DNA of 64,000 bases from Sweltsa coloradensis. Lineage: Eukaryota; Arthropoda; Insecta; Plecoptera; Chloroperlidae. The stretch lies in contig JAMZAV010000311.1 in NCBI GenBank assembly GCA_024449915.1, positions 372,001 to 436,000 on the forward strand, read 5' to 3'. The notes under the pieces are model-generated. The model saw only the letters and a program-made list of their open reading frames with translations. It was not told the DNA's origin and did no database searches. Both the position numbers and the translations under genes were made by a program. This document shows, in pieces, positions 27,301 to 42,300 of this stretch. Within the stretch, counting starts at the first letter, position 1; the number at the start of each line of letters is the position of its first letter.

Positions 27301-30300
27301 CAGTGGACACGTACGTGACTCAGACTCACGTCTAATCCAAACATCCCTTTGAATGATTTGCTAGAGTTATTGGCAGATGCAAGTTGGGATTTGGTTCGCT
27401 TGTATCGCATCGTTATGCGTTCTGTCATCTTTGGAGTGGTGTAGTGACTGTGATTACAGCAAAGTGGCAAATGGGAAAATTATTCCTCTTAGCGTGTAAG
27501 TAGTGTAGTGTGAAGTGAAAAGTAAAGTAAAGTGTAGACTGTAAGTGTGTGTGTAGTGTTTAGTGTTTAATAGTGTTAAACAGGGTGCGAATTGACGGGG
27601 GGGGGGGGGGGGGGGGGATTTCCCCCCCTCTGGTAATTTCATCCCTGGCTCTGTTTTACTGAAAGGTATCCCTGCCGGGGATGGCTAAATCCCCACCTCT
27701 GGATTCCCATCTCATCTCATAACATATCAAGTGACTTTATCTCGTAATGTTAATAAATAATGCGTCAATACTCAATTTACACATATTCCTTTAAAAATAA
27801 TACCTCAGATCGCTTCTAATACCATCTTGAGAGCAATAATACCCCCAAATATTTTCCTCAGATCGCTTCTAAGGCCATCTCAAGGGCAATAATACCCAAA
27901 AAATAAATTCGCCTCCGGCGGCTGGGGCTTCGCCCCAGACCCCGGTTTGCCAACGGAAATACTGTTCTAAACCATCCCCCTCTCTGCAAAGTCGTTAATT
28001 CACACCCTGGTGTTAAAGATAAAATTGATATCGGAATTTTAAATATAAACATACAGTACTAAAACAGCCTTCAGTTAAGAGGGAAAAACAAAAATATGTT
28101 TGCCTGTATGCTTCGTCATTACATAAAAAATGATGTAATTTATTAAAATAGGCCACTTCACGTTAATTTTTTGAGTTTTTAGATCGCAGATAGTTGATGT
28201 ATAAAACATCGTTTACAGAGTCCGAGTGCACATAAAACAAAAAAAAAACGTAGAATCGACTATCTCGTCTTCCACGTCCACAACTAATTGTGTTCAAATC
28301 CGTACGACACGAGCAACTTCTCAAGGGAATCACTAAACCACGCCTCTGTTTTAATGTTATCAAAGTAACTATGAACAAGTTTCATTTATTGTAAATACGA
28401 TGAAAATTCGCTAAAAATATTTGATTAAAAGAAAAGAAATTAAAAAAGAAAAATTAAAATTTTTATGTAAATCAATTACACCTACGTGAGTGTTTTCCCG
28501 ATTTATGAAATTGAGAAATAAAAGATATCTACTTAGTTTCCGCCCGAATCCTTTACCTACCTTTTTCTCCTCATCATCTCACTTTTAAATTTTAAATATT
28601 AGGTGTAAATTATAGCCATGCTAGTCTCAAATACGTTGCCCCCCCTCCCCCACCCCCAACCATTGTAAAATCTCTGCGCATGCGTAGAAGACTAATCACA
28701 AATGTAATTATTATTCGTTTTAGAACAGTACCGGTAATATCATATTTTAGCATTCATATGTATTTGCGTGCATTTGTACTTTATGGAACGAATGGTTATC
28801 ATGTCTACTCTCTACTCTCACTCCTATCTCGGTGTCAGGAATCAGGATGCAAAATTAATAAATAACAAAAATAACTCTTTATGAATATATTATTTCATGT
28901 ACTTTTTGTGCAAGCCTATCCCAATCAATACGTAAGCATGATGTCATAAACAATGTTATACTCGGGATGATACGTGTGCACGTTTACCTATTCTCCGTAA
29001 TCAGTAAACGATGTTTATCGTGTGTGCGGCCAACAGAACTGTTTTCTCATAAAACCCGTAATTACGCGCGAGTAGTCTCCAATTTCAACACCCCTCCCTT
29101 CTTCACCACGGCAGGCAGCATTGAGTCATCGCAAACTCGTAGGCCTACAGTCAAACGTCATTACGACCACTCGTATAGCACATTATTTCATGTCTCTGCG
29201 CTCCATTACGAAATTCGGCGCATCTGTTTTGTCTCGAGTGTAACCGATAGTCATAAATAGTTTGCTGAAGTCAAGCCATGTTCGCCAATATCTATCTTCC
29301 AACCCGCGCTGAACAGAACGTTCACAATCTCAATGTGAGATTGTGGTGTGTGCGCGTGAGTCTATACCCTAGCAAGCCTTCTTGTGAATATCACTCATAT
29401 TGTCAGTAATAATAAATATCGGACACTACACTTGAAAGAAGGTGTAAAGCCCTCGGTAAACCCGACAATGAATGATGAATGAATGAACCAAAGACAATCC
29501 TGAGACGAGAGAGTAGCACAAGGCATTGTTTATGCGACCACTATAATCACAAGGACCGCCACGCGCGGCCAGTGGGGGGGGGGGGGGGTTAATACGCCGT
29601 GTATTGTCTTTGCCAAAGATGGTAGTAAACTTTGCCTGTAGCCTAACGTGAAATAGATCGAGATCGGAAAAACCGTTTTAACATTTTTGTTGTAACATTC
29701 CAATAAGTCATTTAAACGTGTAGGACATACACGTTTTTGTGACCGTATAAACGTTTAGTGTAAATACAAGCTTTCTGACATTGACATCCCTATGTTATAC
29801 ACATCAATTTAAAACCGTGTGTATAAAATATATATTTGATTACCATCGCATCGTAAAATTATAAATAATAAGCAGAAATCAATGTAATAATGTATAATGT
29901 ATGAAATAAATGTATTGTTTGTGTGTAGTATGAAATAGCTGATGAAGTAATAATGTAATTCACTTGCACCGACATTGCACAGATCTACCCAAAATGTGAA
30001 TGAATTTTTTGAATATTAATATAATGTACGGACTAGTTGTCAAGAGCAACGTGCATTGTATTTTACTCCTAAATAGTGCGCGGAAACGTCATGCAAACAA
30101 CTTGATTAATATTTCAGGTAACTTATTTGGACACCCCTCGACTTTAAAAAAAAGTGGGCGCCGACTACCGCAAACGTACCTACCTATTACAGTTATTTAA
30201 ATGATCAATCAATAATAATTGGTGCGTTTCTATGTTTGTTGTTTAATAATGACATTTCTATCTGACGTGTGTGACACATATTTAGAATCGAACTCAGGTC

Positions 30301-33300
30301 TCCGGCCACCTGACCTTACTTGACTGACCTAGAGTAGACCACCCAGACTGATAATTTAAATTCTAGATGCTGTGTCCGGCGGAGACCTGGGTATACTGGG
30401 TTTGATTCACAGTCGGGGCTATATTTTTAATGTCTGAGTTTAAAATATTCGGGAATTGTTGTGCGGTATCGGCGGTGTTGTACTTGCACATCATATTTTT
30501 TATTGCGTTTTTTATTATAGTATTAACATGAACAAAACAATGTTAAAAATGACCCTGCTCTGTATTACAGATTTACATAGATTGTATCAACATGATTACC
30601 TAATCTTTGATTGTATGGCAGAGGACAGAGGGTATAGGCACTGCACATTTACAATAAACGCTCAGGCGCATAGGGAGGCTATCAAAACCACCCAGTGACA
30701 GCATGTGTTCTCTACTTCATAGTTCATATCGTATCACATCTCGACTAGGAGCTATTTCCAAATGATGCTATTGGCCAAACGGACAGGCACATGGGTTTGT
30801 ATTGGTCGTCTGTTCAAAACTATCGGCGGGTAGCAAGACAACCGTTCACAGTGTTGCCGTGGGTTGCCGACGGGCCATAAAAGAAAAAGAGGTTCTTACG
30901 GCGAGGGACACCAGTGCGAGTGAGATGGGCTACGGTCTGCCGCAGGCTGTTGCAGGCAGCAAGTAGGGGAAGGAGCTGGATGGCGTAGTGCACGGGATAT
31001 CCGCTAGGTAGTGATGTAAATGGCGGTTCGCACTAGCGCATTCTTGCGTTGAGAAGTTGTACTTGACTTCAACTTCTGATTATTTTTCCGCAGAAATTTA
31101 AACACGGCGATGAACCATCTTCCCCACATGACTAATCTTTGCTACAACTACTTCACCTACCCCGGTGCCTTCCCGTTTTTCATTTCCTTCAGTGCCAATT
31201 TAACTTCTGCTTCTGAGAGCTCTTCTTCTTCGTCTTCTCCTGCGCTTCACTAGGGCTATCTTCGGTAATACTTTTGTGCGCTGGTCTTCCATTCCTTAAA
31301 TTCTCTACATTTAACAAACTCTCAAAATATTTTTTCCATAACGTTTTCTTCTCCTGCGAGTCGTTTGTGACGGTTCCGTTTTCTTTTCGTAGGAAATGTG
31401 ATTCTAAAACTCTCCCCCTTTTCTCCTTGATAATGTTGTACAACAATTTTTTATTTCCTTGAAAATCTTCCTCCAATTTCTCTCCGAACTCCTCCATACT
31501 CTTTTCTTTTTCTCTAATCACTATTTGCTTTACCGTTTGTTTGGCCCTCACATATTTTATGACATTTTCCTCTGTATAATTCTTGATCTTCTCTTTCCAC
31601 GCCAGTCTCTTATCGCGCACAGCTTCTTTGACTGTTTCATTCCACCACAGTGTTTCCTTCTCTTTTCTTCTCCCCGTTGCTCTTCCGCATACTTCCTCTG
31701 CACTAGTTACAAAGGCAGCCTAAATCCTTGCCATTCTTCTTCGATTCCCTGAATGTCTCCACATGGCAACATTTCTCGTATCTTTTGCCTAAACTTGTCC
31801 CTTTCTTCTTTTCTTTGTATCTTCCACACCTTAATTTGCGTCTTTTTTGATCTTCTATTATTCATTATATTTTTACCTTCATAGATTTTAGCTACCAGCA
31901 ATCTGTGGTCGCTATCCAATGCTACTGATGGTACAACCCACACATCTTTTAACCTCTTTTCTATTCCTTTCCCCACACAAATATAATCTATAATGGATTC
32001 ATGCCTTGTATCGTCTCCATATCCATATCTTGTTATCTTATGCTTGCACCTCTTCTTCTCAAACCAGCTATTTACTACTTTCAAAGAGTTTCGTGCACAC
32101 AATTCTAACATTTTTTTTCCATCTGCATTCCTCTTTCCCCAGCCATGTGGACTCAATACTTCTTCATAACCCTTTCTATCATCTCCAACCATGGCATTGA
32201 AATCACCCATAACGATAACGCCATTTCCTTCAATGCAACCTTCTAATTCTTCCCTGAACTTGTCCTTCTCAGTAGGTCTTCCGGTTTGGGGTGCATACAC
32301 TTGTATGACATTCACATGTTCTTGATCTATTACCATTTCCACTTGTATAATTCTGCCACTTGTATATGCTATGCCTACAATATTTTCTTTATATCTTGGG
32401 CTGGCAATGAATCCTAACCCATTTCTTCCTTCTGTGCCTCCTGACCACATCAACTTGTACCCACCTCGTAAATCCTTTTCCCCTTTCCCCATCCACTTTG
32501 TCTCACTTAGTCCTAGAAGTTCAATTTTACGTTTAATCATTGTATCGATTAACTCTTCCATCTTTCCATTGAGCGAGACAATGTTCAATGTACCTATTTT
32601 AGTAATCTTTGCTTTCCTGTTCCCTTCAGTTTGCAATCTTTTCAGGTTTCTCATCCTTTTACAGTTCGGTTGGTAATCTTTCGCTTGTTTTAGTATGGAT
32701 TCCTCCACACCCACCTTGTCCGACAAACCTCATGCTTGATTTCTGTTTCGTTCACTCCAATCTTCTGTAGTGCCAATCGTAGCTCGCTACCCATCTTCAT
32801 CTCATCTGCATACCTGCCTGATCACCATCGAGGTGAAAACCTACTATTTACAAAATTCACTCCATTCACATCTGCCCACTTTTCCAGTTGATTATTAACT
32901 ATACAGCTCCCTTTTCCTAGAATCCCATGCACTACTACTATGGTATCTCTTCCATATGTCTCCCTCAACAACTTTACCACCTTTGATATTCCATCAATTA
33001 TTATATTGTTATCAGTCCCTTTTCTCAACTCACGGCTACCGGCCATTACAACTACCTACCTTTCTCACAATTTCTCCTCTAGGATTGCTTTTCTTCAGTT
33101 GTCCTACCAGGTCCTCCAACATGATTCTCGGGTATGCCTTGGCCCGATATTTTTCTCTTTCTACACCTATTCCCTGCGAGTTGCAGAAACCCCTGCACAT
33201 GCTTCCACTTATGTCTCCTATTAGTAGCGCCTCACTCTGTCTTAACATACCATTCTCACCTTGAAAATGGGCGTGTCCATGCACAACAGATGTTGCTGTT

Positions 33301-36300
33301 GCGCAAAAAGGAACCCTCTGGGGCTGGGCAGCGCCAGTGAGTTTGATATCATGCTGTTATCGTGCGCTCCTACCAATCCTCTTCCCTCAACATGTTTAGT
33401 ATGCGGCACTTTCATCCTATTCGATTCAGATTGCTTGTTTTGCATAGACCTAGGCATATGACTATCAATATGTACTCCTACCTGACACTTACTTGAGACA
33501 TTGGTGTTGGTTTCACCTCTCACGACATCATTAGGTCTACTCTTAATAAAACAAAGTTTCTCCACTTCTGGTTGTGTTGTACACCTAGTTTCTTTTATCT
33601 CCACACACTGATTCATTATAATGCCTACTTCGATCATTTCTTCGAGTCTATTGAACTTATTCTCATCTTCTTGATCCTTCTCCATCAACACTCTCCTAAT
33701 TTCCTCAAATGTATTTCTCATAGACCTGTTAACCTCCCGTAATTCATCCATTTCTCGCAGCATTTCTTTGTACATCCATTCTATTTCCATCTTCCTTGTT
33801 CTCCCCAATCTCTCCTCTTGATCAAATCTGGCCGTCAGCACAGTGACAGATGGTCCATCCCATGCAACATTCAACAAAACACTTTCCATCTTTTGCATTC
33901 GTGTTTTCAGCTCGTCTACTTGCAATCGCATGAGCTCTTCACCATTAATTAAAATAATTTAAAAAATTCAAAATAGAATCATCACGTTTTTGGTGTTATA
34001 GTAACAAAATATAACTTCAAAACCTTTAATATTGCTATTTTAAATGAAAGTCCTTTTGCATTGAAAGTCCTTTATATTTAAAATAGCAACGTTAAAGGTT
34101 TTGTAGGTGAAGTATTTTTGTGATAAAGGTTGGTACTAAGTGAAATGAACGAAGAACTGAATGGCCAACATGGCGGAAACGGACCAAGACAACAGTGTTG
34201 TGTTTGTTAAATTGAAATTATTTGGACATACACTGTTCTTAAAATAAATATTTCGACACAAGTCGAGTGTCTTTCTCAAACTGGGTTGAACAAAGGAATG
34301 TTTTACAATACAAATAAATATAAAATAACAAAAACGACCATGAAACATTTTATGCAAACAAATTATGATTAAAATGAAAATAAAAGATTGCAGAAATTAT
34401 GTACAAATAATAGGTGAGGAATGAGGATAAGAACATGAACTCCAAAACGTCAAAACATCCAGTTTAAGGCAGCAATGCACTAGGCCTCACCTTTGACATT
34501 CCTATCTAAATGCAATCAACATAAAATTGTACCAATTGGTTTTCTTAAATTTGGAACATTTTTGTATCTTCTTACAGAGGTTGCGACATTTTGAAACAAG
34601 CCTCACATCGTCTGCTTAAAGACCATGTTCATTTTCCGAGGACAAAGATTTGGTTATAACATCGAGACATGGATTTTGTAATTAAGTCTTTGCTAGAACT
34701 GGAGGATGCCAGGCTTGGAGACATGGTCTTGTCCATACAACGAAGTTTTGATTCTGTTTTCTTAACCACGAAAACCGAATACCATACTAAATGCCTTGTA
34801 ACGTAGCAAAAGAGCTTAAAACATGGTTAATAAACATACATACATACATAAGATTCAAAGGATAAGGTTAGGGTCAACAATAAAAAACTCTGTCGTCAAT
34901 CTAAGGCTAAGGCTAACCTTACTGTTCACAACAAGAACAGTTTGAAGAGCCTCATGGATGATGAATCCATCATTGCATTATCCTACTTGCAGACAAAGGC
35001 AAAGCCACTGTTTTGTTAGACAAAGAAGCTTACTTGGAAAAATTCAACAACATCCTGGACCTTATCCAATATCAAGTATTAAACAAGAACCCTACATCAT
35101 CGTTTGAAACAAAGGTTTATCATTCACTTAAAAACATCAACAATATAGTGATTATAGGGTAAGATTGGACATGACATTCCTAAACGCCACATGCATATGG
35201 TTTACCCAAAATTCACAAAGCTAACCTACCCCTACATCCTATTGTTAGTGCAAGAGGATCACCTTTTAGCAAGTTGTCTAAGTTTCTTTTAAACATCCTG
35301 AGACCCATGGATCTAACATCAGATCGTCTGTGAAGAACTCAAGGGCACTAGTTGAGGTATTAAAAGACATTCCAATATTTGGTGACTCTAAACTTGTGAG
35401 TTTTGATGTTGACAATTTATTTCCCAGTGTGCCTGTTCAGCAAACATTGGCCATTGTTAAGGACAAACTTTCCGCTGACACATCTTTATCGTTGAAGACG
35501 CTACTGCCTGTTGATAGCATCATGGAATTGCTAGAACTGGTGTTATCCTCTTGTTACTTGAGTTTGATGGGAAGTAGGCCTACTATCTGCAACTTGACGG
35601 TTTAGCAATGGGAAGTTGCCTTTCCCCATTGCTTGCTGATGTTTTCATGGATTTGCTAGAAACTTCAGTTTTACGAAATTGTCCTCTAAATGTACAGCTT
35701 TGGTTAAGATATGTAGACAACATCTATTGTGTGTAGCCGTGAGGAAATGCTAATTCTTTTTGCTGACCTTAATGCTCAACATCAAAACATTAAATTCACC
35801 TTTGAGGAAGAACAAGGAGGATGTCTACCTTTCCTAGATGTGAGCATACAAAGAGATCAAGATCATTTGACTACTACGGTGTACAGGAAACCGACACATA
35901 CGGATCAGTACATCAGAGCTGACTCTTGTCATCCTGCTCATGTCAAGGAAGGCGTGGTGAAAGGATTTGTCTCCCGAGCACATTCCATCTGTTAGTCCCA
36001 AGAAGGCCTACAAAATGAACTTCTCCACATCATGGACGCTTTGGAACGGAATGGTTACGACAGAAATTGGTCAAAGGCATTATGTTTCCCAAAACCTGTT
36101 GATGGGTTACCTCTTGACCAATCTCTTGGAAGTAATCAAACCGAAAGTACTAAAAACCTTTGGCATAGCGTTCTATCCAAATATTTCTGAGAAGATTAGA
36201 AGAATAATGGCACCTTTTGGTATTCAAGTGGTTTTTGGCTCTTCTGGTACACTAAGGAGTCTTCTAACCAAAACGAAACCGTTTGACCCGACTCAGGCTT

Positions 36301-39300
36301 CCAAAAACTCCTTGTATGCTATTCCGTGCCAATATGGATCCTTATACATAGGTGAATCTAAGCGACCATTGGCAGTTCGGGTGAAAGAACACAAGAATAA
36401 TGTAGAACAGCGTAAAGTACATAATTCCAAAATCGCAGAACATGTATTTGAAAACCATCATTTCATCAATTGGGAGAATACCTATGCAATATGCCAAGAA
36501 TCCAATTGGAATAGAAGAAAGTTGAAAAAAGCTTGTTTCATGGCATGTACATCTAATGTCATGAGTACTCCTAGTGCCCATTATCCTCCAATATGGAATA
36601 TGTTTTGTCCTAAGGTGAGACCTAGTGCATTGCTGCCTTAAATTGGATATTTTGACATTTTGGAGTTCATGTTCTTATCCTCACCATGTGGTATATATCT
36701 TTAGGTGATTTCATTGCGTATCAGCAATGCTATTTTTGTGTCGCTTAATGCACGCAGTTCAGGACAGAATCCGCCAGGATCGCGACGTGTCAGGTGTAGT
36801 CACGTGACGAGAAAGTCGATAAAGAAGTTTTTCCAAACTTCTTATCGACTCTAATATCTCGAGAGATGCGGTGTGTATGCACTTTATTGAAGCCGTGCAT
36901 TCAGATCCGTAGGCGGAACATTCGAATTTCCGAATTCGAGCCATCTGATTGGTCCCCAAGGCCGCCATCTTGTAAGTTCTATGTCACGTGACTACCACCT
37001 GACACGTCGCGCATTCTGTCGGCGACCGCCTGCACTGCGTGCATTAAGCGACCACAGAATTCTGGCAGTGAAATCACCTAAAATTATATACTACCATGTC
37101 CTCACCTATTATTTGTACATAATTTCTGCAATGTTTTATTTTCATTTAATCATAATTTGTTGGCATAAATGTTTCATGGTCGTTTTTGATATTTGATATT
37201 TACTATTTATATTGTTAAAACATTCCTTTCTTCAACCCAGTTTGAGAAAGACATTCGACTTGTGTTGAAATATTACAATAAAATATTTATTTTAAGAACA
37301 GTGTATGTCCAAATAATTTCAATTTAACAATCAATTTACCTGTTCTACTAGTTTCAATTTATAATAAGTGTTGTGTGTTCAATCTGTGATCATAATTCTG
37401 TGTAATTGGTATACGTATTTTCAAAGTGATTAGTATTAATAAATTGTTAATAATGAGTAATTCTTCAATTAGTTCTCTTTTGAAGTGGTTTTTCGTTGAT
37501 TTTATTGAAAAAATAAATTAGTTGAAACTTAACCCCCCCCCCCCCCCCCCCCAGCCATAGAGGTACCCTTTTTGCTGTCGCAGTAATTTGTAGGGCCTAG
37601 TAGTGTGATCAAGGTGTGTTACCATACGTCCGGCTAAAGCCGGACATGTCCTCTTTTTTTATGTCTGTCCGGGCGTCTTTTTCAAAATAATGCAAATGTC
37701 CGGTTATTTCACCCAATTCCATGCAGAGGCGCATGCACACCCTTCCGCCCCCTCACTTACCATCCACCGACCGTAAATCGCCAAATACGAGCAGCCGATC
37801 ATATCCGAGCCGGTCCGAGCGTGTCATACAACACGCCAGGCTGTGCAGCAAGCCAAGGATACTATTATACACTTCAGCAAGCAGTGTACTATCACGTGAT
37901 TTAGTTACCATTTCCGTACGTTTCGTGCCTTGTGTCCACGTCGTACGACGTACGTAAGGAAGTGTTGTAGGCCTAGGCCACTTGTCTTAGTTTTGTCATA
38001 AAATGTAGTGTTCATTTAAAAAATAACCCCTCAATTTAAAAGGCGTCGGCACCACTGTCGTTCCTTGACCCTTGTTCAGATTGCTCTAAATACTATCCTG
38101 ACGGTACAAATGTCCCAAAAAAATTTCGCCTCCGTGTATTTTGTATTTTCCTTTCCATACCCTAACTACAAGATGTACTTTTATTAACTGTGTTATGTAA
38201 ACATAAAATAAAACTAACTATGTATGCAACACTTAATGGAAATAAAGCAACATTCTATAATCTATTCTATTCTAGCTAGGTCTAGGCCCTACACATAAAA
38301 GTAGCCTGTCTAGTGCTTAAGCCTCTTGTGCACAAGGGCCGCATCAAACAGGTCTACTCATTAGCCTGCCTACCGGCACAAGTATAAGCATTGAGTTTAG
38401 AATGTAGATAGTTGGCCAGCCAGGGAAATAAAAAACGGGAAAACGCTGGGCACGGCTCCATCTCGCAAACACTTACCTTTGCAATGAGGGATTTGCTTGT
38501 AATCGGAATCCACAAAATGCTAAGAACATGATATAGGCTAGGCCTACAAGCATGGTATCAGACGTTTTCGTAACACATTTTTCATCCATCTGGTTTTTCC
38601 TTCCCACGTCTTTCTCAACTTGATATCCTTCGGAAACGAGTGTAAAGAGTAAAGACACCTCCCAATTTTAGCTCTTGACGAACATCGTGAAACAACACAA
38701 TATTGAACCATTTCAATCCAGCAATCCAGTCTTTAGTGTGGTACAGTAAGGCTGTCAGTTAAAATCATCCAACAGTACGGCCATTTTTGATCACATGTTT
38801 GAGTCGTGAGTTAGACTACTCGTCCATTAATTAAAAAGGTTTTTAGTTTAAAATGATAATTGATTAAGTACCTACTCATCTACAGCAAGCACATGGTTGA
38901 CACAAACGTAAACAAAGTTCCATATCTGATAGTTCTCAAACCAACTGGTCACAAACGCGGTAGCATGTGTTTCTTCTCCATTGTGTACATTTCAGGAAAA
39001 AATCGTATCGATTATCAAATGGCTACCCTAGTGGAAAACACAAAACCTAACCTAAAAACAGCTGTGAAATGTAAACAATTCCCAGCAGTGTATTTTTTAT
39101 GCAGTACTGGCCATGAATGATTGAATGGGCCAGTGACGTCATTATGAAGCGACTTCTGATTGGCCGGTTTCATCAAACCTTTGACGAAAAATAGGACAAG
39201 TCGTCTACTGTACCATTGAAGGAAAAATCATTTAATCAAACCTTTGAATTAAATGGCTTGAACAAAACATTGAACCGTCTAATTCAAGCTAATTATAAAG

Positions 39301-42300
39301 GATGAACACAAGGTTGAGCTACTTGTCAATCAATAAAGTATAGATTGGAAAAGGGTTGATAAGTTGTCAACCTATCAACAACAACCTAGCCGGTTGGCCT
39401 TTTCCAAACTAAGTGTCAATCAATAAATAAATTATCAACCCAAATATAGTATGGTATGGCACCAACTACCATACATGCATACAGTTTGTGATTTAGAGAA
39501 AATCATTGAAGAGAATGAAACAAATTAAAATAATTCAATGCCTACACAAACTAATGTAGGCCATACTCACTTGATTGTGTTGGTCGTCTGATCAATTGCT
39601 GCAGGCGTGACCGTGCAGACGATGGCTGTTAGGGCATTGCCACCTAACGACGACTGGAGAATTTTGGTCAGGTTGCTGCCCCGATAGTTGATGTAACTGA
39701 AATAGTTGTGGAGAAACACTAGTATTGAAGCATGACTTGAACTATACTAGCTCCAACGAAAGAATACAGATGTCAGATGTTTTGTCACAAGTGGAAGTGG
39801 TGGGGGTTGTATGAATGCGCTGTAAAAGGAATATCACCTTTGTGTATGAAAGAAATATCTTTTACCAAATAGTATTTTTTAAGCAAAGATTATCTGTGCT
39901 AGATCACGGAGTTGCTCCATGTGCTAGCACGCTAACAATTTCAATTTCCTGCTATCTGCATTCTTTCATTGGAACCACTTTACTGTATTCACGCGATTAT
40001 AGGTCGGCATCGAGCAATGGCCCCCGCCCCACAGCTACTTTGACAGCTCAAATTATAAAAAGTCAGTGTTCAAAAAATACCATGCCCGAGATGCCCGAGT
40101 CATGTACAAAAATTTGTCGGCCAAGTCAATTATTTTCACAAATGCCCATCCGGGCATGTGGGAAAATCTCTCACTATCACCGGCGCTTGGCTCTCGTCGC
40201 AAGATAAGCCTGGGTCCCATGCATCGTGAATACAGATTTCGTAATCCTTTTACATTTAAAAAAACGAAATTTAGGAAAAAAAAAACATTTACACGGACCT
40301 CTACTTATAACACCTACATGCTTTTTCCTATTGTAATGATTTTTTCACAGAACCTTAAGTTTATGAATTAATATATTCGTGTTAAATTTGAGCGCAACCG
40401 AATAATTATTTCTTATGAAAATCGCAATTTTACGATTTTTTTTTTAAATTACGAATAATTAAAAAATTTAAGTTAATTTTTAATTTAATTTAAATTAATT
40501 TTAAAAAATTCTTCGACCTTGTAATGTTTTTTTCACAGAACAACAGAAAATCCACATAACACATGGCAGCTCAATGCACCAATTACGCTCATCCAACAAC
40601 GCGCCTGAAAAAGTGTTTGCGAAGCTTCCTAGTATAATTAAATGATACGACGAGCATTATACTATATTTATAAATTAGTTGAACTTAACACTGTTCTTAA
40701 GTGGGAAAAAAGTTTTTAATTATGTTGCAATATTTCAAAAAGTTTCACTTTTCTTCGACAGGCAGACATTTACAAAAATACAAACATCTCAAATTAACAA
40801 CATTGGATGAACGTAGCAAAGATTCCATTTCACTACACTGGAGAAAAAAATCCGGAATGTTTTTTTTTTCTTTCTTTGTATTTTTGTCTGTTTGTTAGCA
40901 CGATTCCGGCTAAACCGATACTCCGATTGCGATGAAATTTTATGGAGGCCTTCGAAATCTCTGAACTTAGAACTGCCACGTTTTTGAGCGCAATCGGAAA
41001 ATTATTTCTCATTAAAATCGCAATTTTACGATTTTTTTTTATTTTTAAAAAATTTCTTCAGCTTATAACACCTACATGCTTTATCCGATTTTAATGATTT
41101 TTTCACAGAACCTTAATTTTATGAATTTAGGTATTCGTGTGAAATTTGAGCGCCGTCGAAAAACTATTTCTCATGAAAATCGAAATTTTACGTTTTTCTT
41201 TCTTTTTGGATGAGCGTAGCGAGCGAAGCGAAGATTCCATTTCACTACACTGGAGAAAAAAATCCGGAATGTTTTTTTTTCTTTTTTTTTTTGTATTTTT
41301 GTCTGTTTGTTAGCACGATTCCGGCTAAACCGATACTCCGATTGCGATGAAATTTTATTGAGACCTTCGAAATCTCTGAACTTAGAACTGCCATGTTTTT
41401 GAGCGCAATTGAAAAAACATTTCTCATAAAAATCGCTATTTTACGATTTTTTTTCGATTTTGAAAAAATTTCTTCGATTTATAATACCTACACGCTTTGT
41501 CCGATTGTTATGATTTTTTCACAGGACCTTTATTTTATGAATTTATATATTCGTGGAAAATTTAAGCGCAATCGAAAAATTATTTCTCATGAAAATCACA
41601 ATTTTACGTGGTTTTTCTTTTTTAAAACAATTCTTTGACTTATAACACCTACATGCTTTATCCGATTGTAATGATTTTTTAACAGAACCTTAATTTTATG
41701 AATCGATATATTCGTGTGAAATTTGAGCACAATCAAATAATTATTTCTTATGAAAATCGAAATTTTACGATTTTTTTATTTTTTAAAATTACGATTAATT
41801 AAAAAAATTAAAAATTAAAGTTTATTTTTTATTTATTTTTAAATAATTAAAAAAAAATCTTCAACTTACTTAGTAATGATTTTTTCACAGAACAGAAAAT
41901 CCGCATAACACATGGCAGCTCAATGCACCAATTACGCTCATCCAACAACGCGGCGGGACTTAAGCGTTTTCCTAGTTTAAAACAATTCTTTGACTTATAA
42001 CACCCACATGCTTTATCCTATTGTGATGATTTTTTCACAGAACCTTAATTTTATGCATTAATATATTCGTGTAAAATTTGTGCGCATTCGAATAATTATT
42101 TCTTACGAAAATTCCAATATTACGATTTTTGCCTTTTTTAAAATTATCACGATTAATTAAAAAAAATTAAAATTTAAGTTAAATTTTTATTTTATTTAAT
42201 TTAATTTAAAAAAATATTTTCAACTTAGTAATGATTTTTTCACAGAACAACAAAAAATCCGCATAACAATTGGCAGCTCAATGCACCAATTACGCTCATC

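Larger units (their letters stand above)
25201..31141. mobile_element. 5.9-kb TIR element inserted in the LINE ORF2
   Basis: 33-bp perfect inverted ends start CAAAGATTAGTCATGTGGGG (25,201-25,233) and complement 31,109-31,141. CTACAAC flanks both sides (25,194-25,200, 31,142-31,148). Removing the element and one CTACAAC restores the LINE reading …[12 protein letters not shown], which proves the insertion. No transposase is recognisable in 5.9 kb. It holds a hAT (27,581), an inverted repeat (26,309), G-runs and a repeat shared with 50.1 kb. The superfamily is open; a 7-8-bp duplication would fit P-, hAT- or Dada-like elements. Confidence 0.9.
34205..37330 (+). mobile_element. Penelope-like retroelement with inverted partial copy
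   Basis: The right end (36,612-37,328) is repeated in reverse at the left (34,205-34,498), including the last codons of the ORF. This inverted partial copy arrangement is characteristic of Penelope-like elements. The left copy lacks the MITE at 36,685, which dates that MITE after the duplication. Confidence 0.88.

Noticed and set aside
27005..29588. Runs of 12-20 G as regulatory G-quadruplexes
   Set aside because: Simple homopolymers, variable between copies of the same repeats; no positional pattern.
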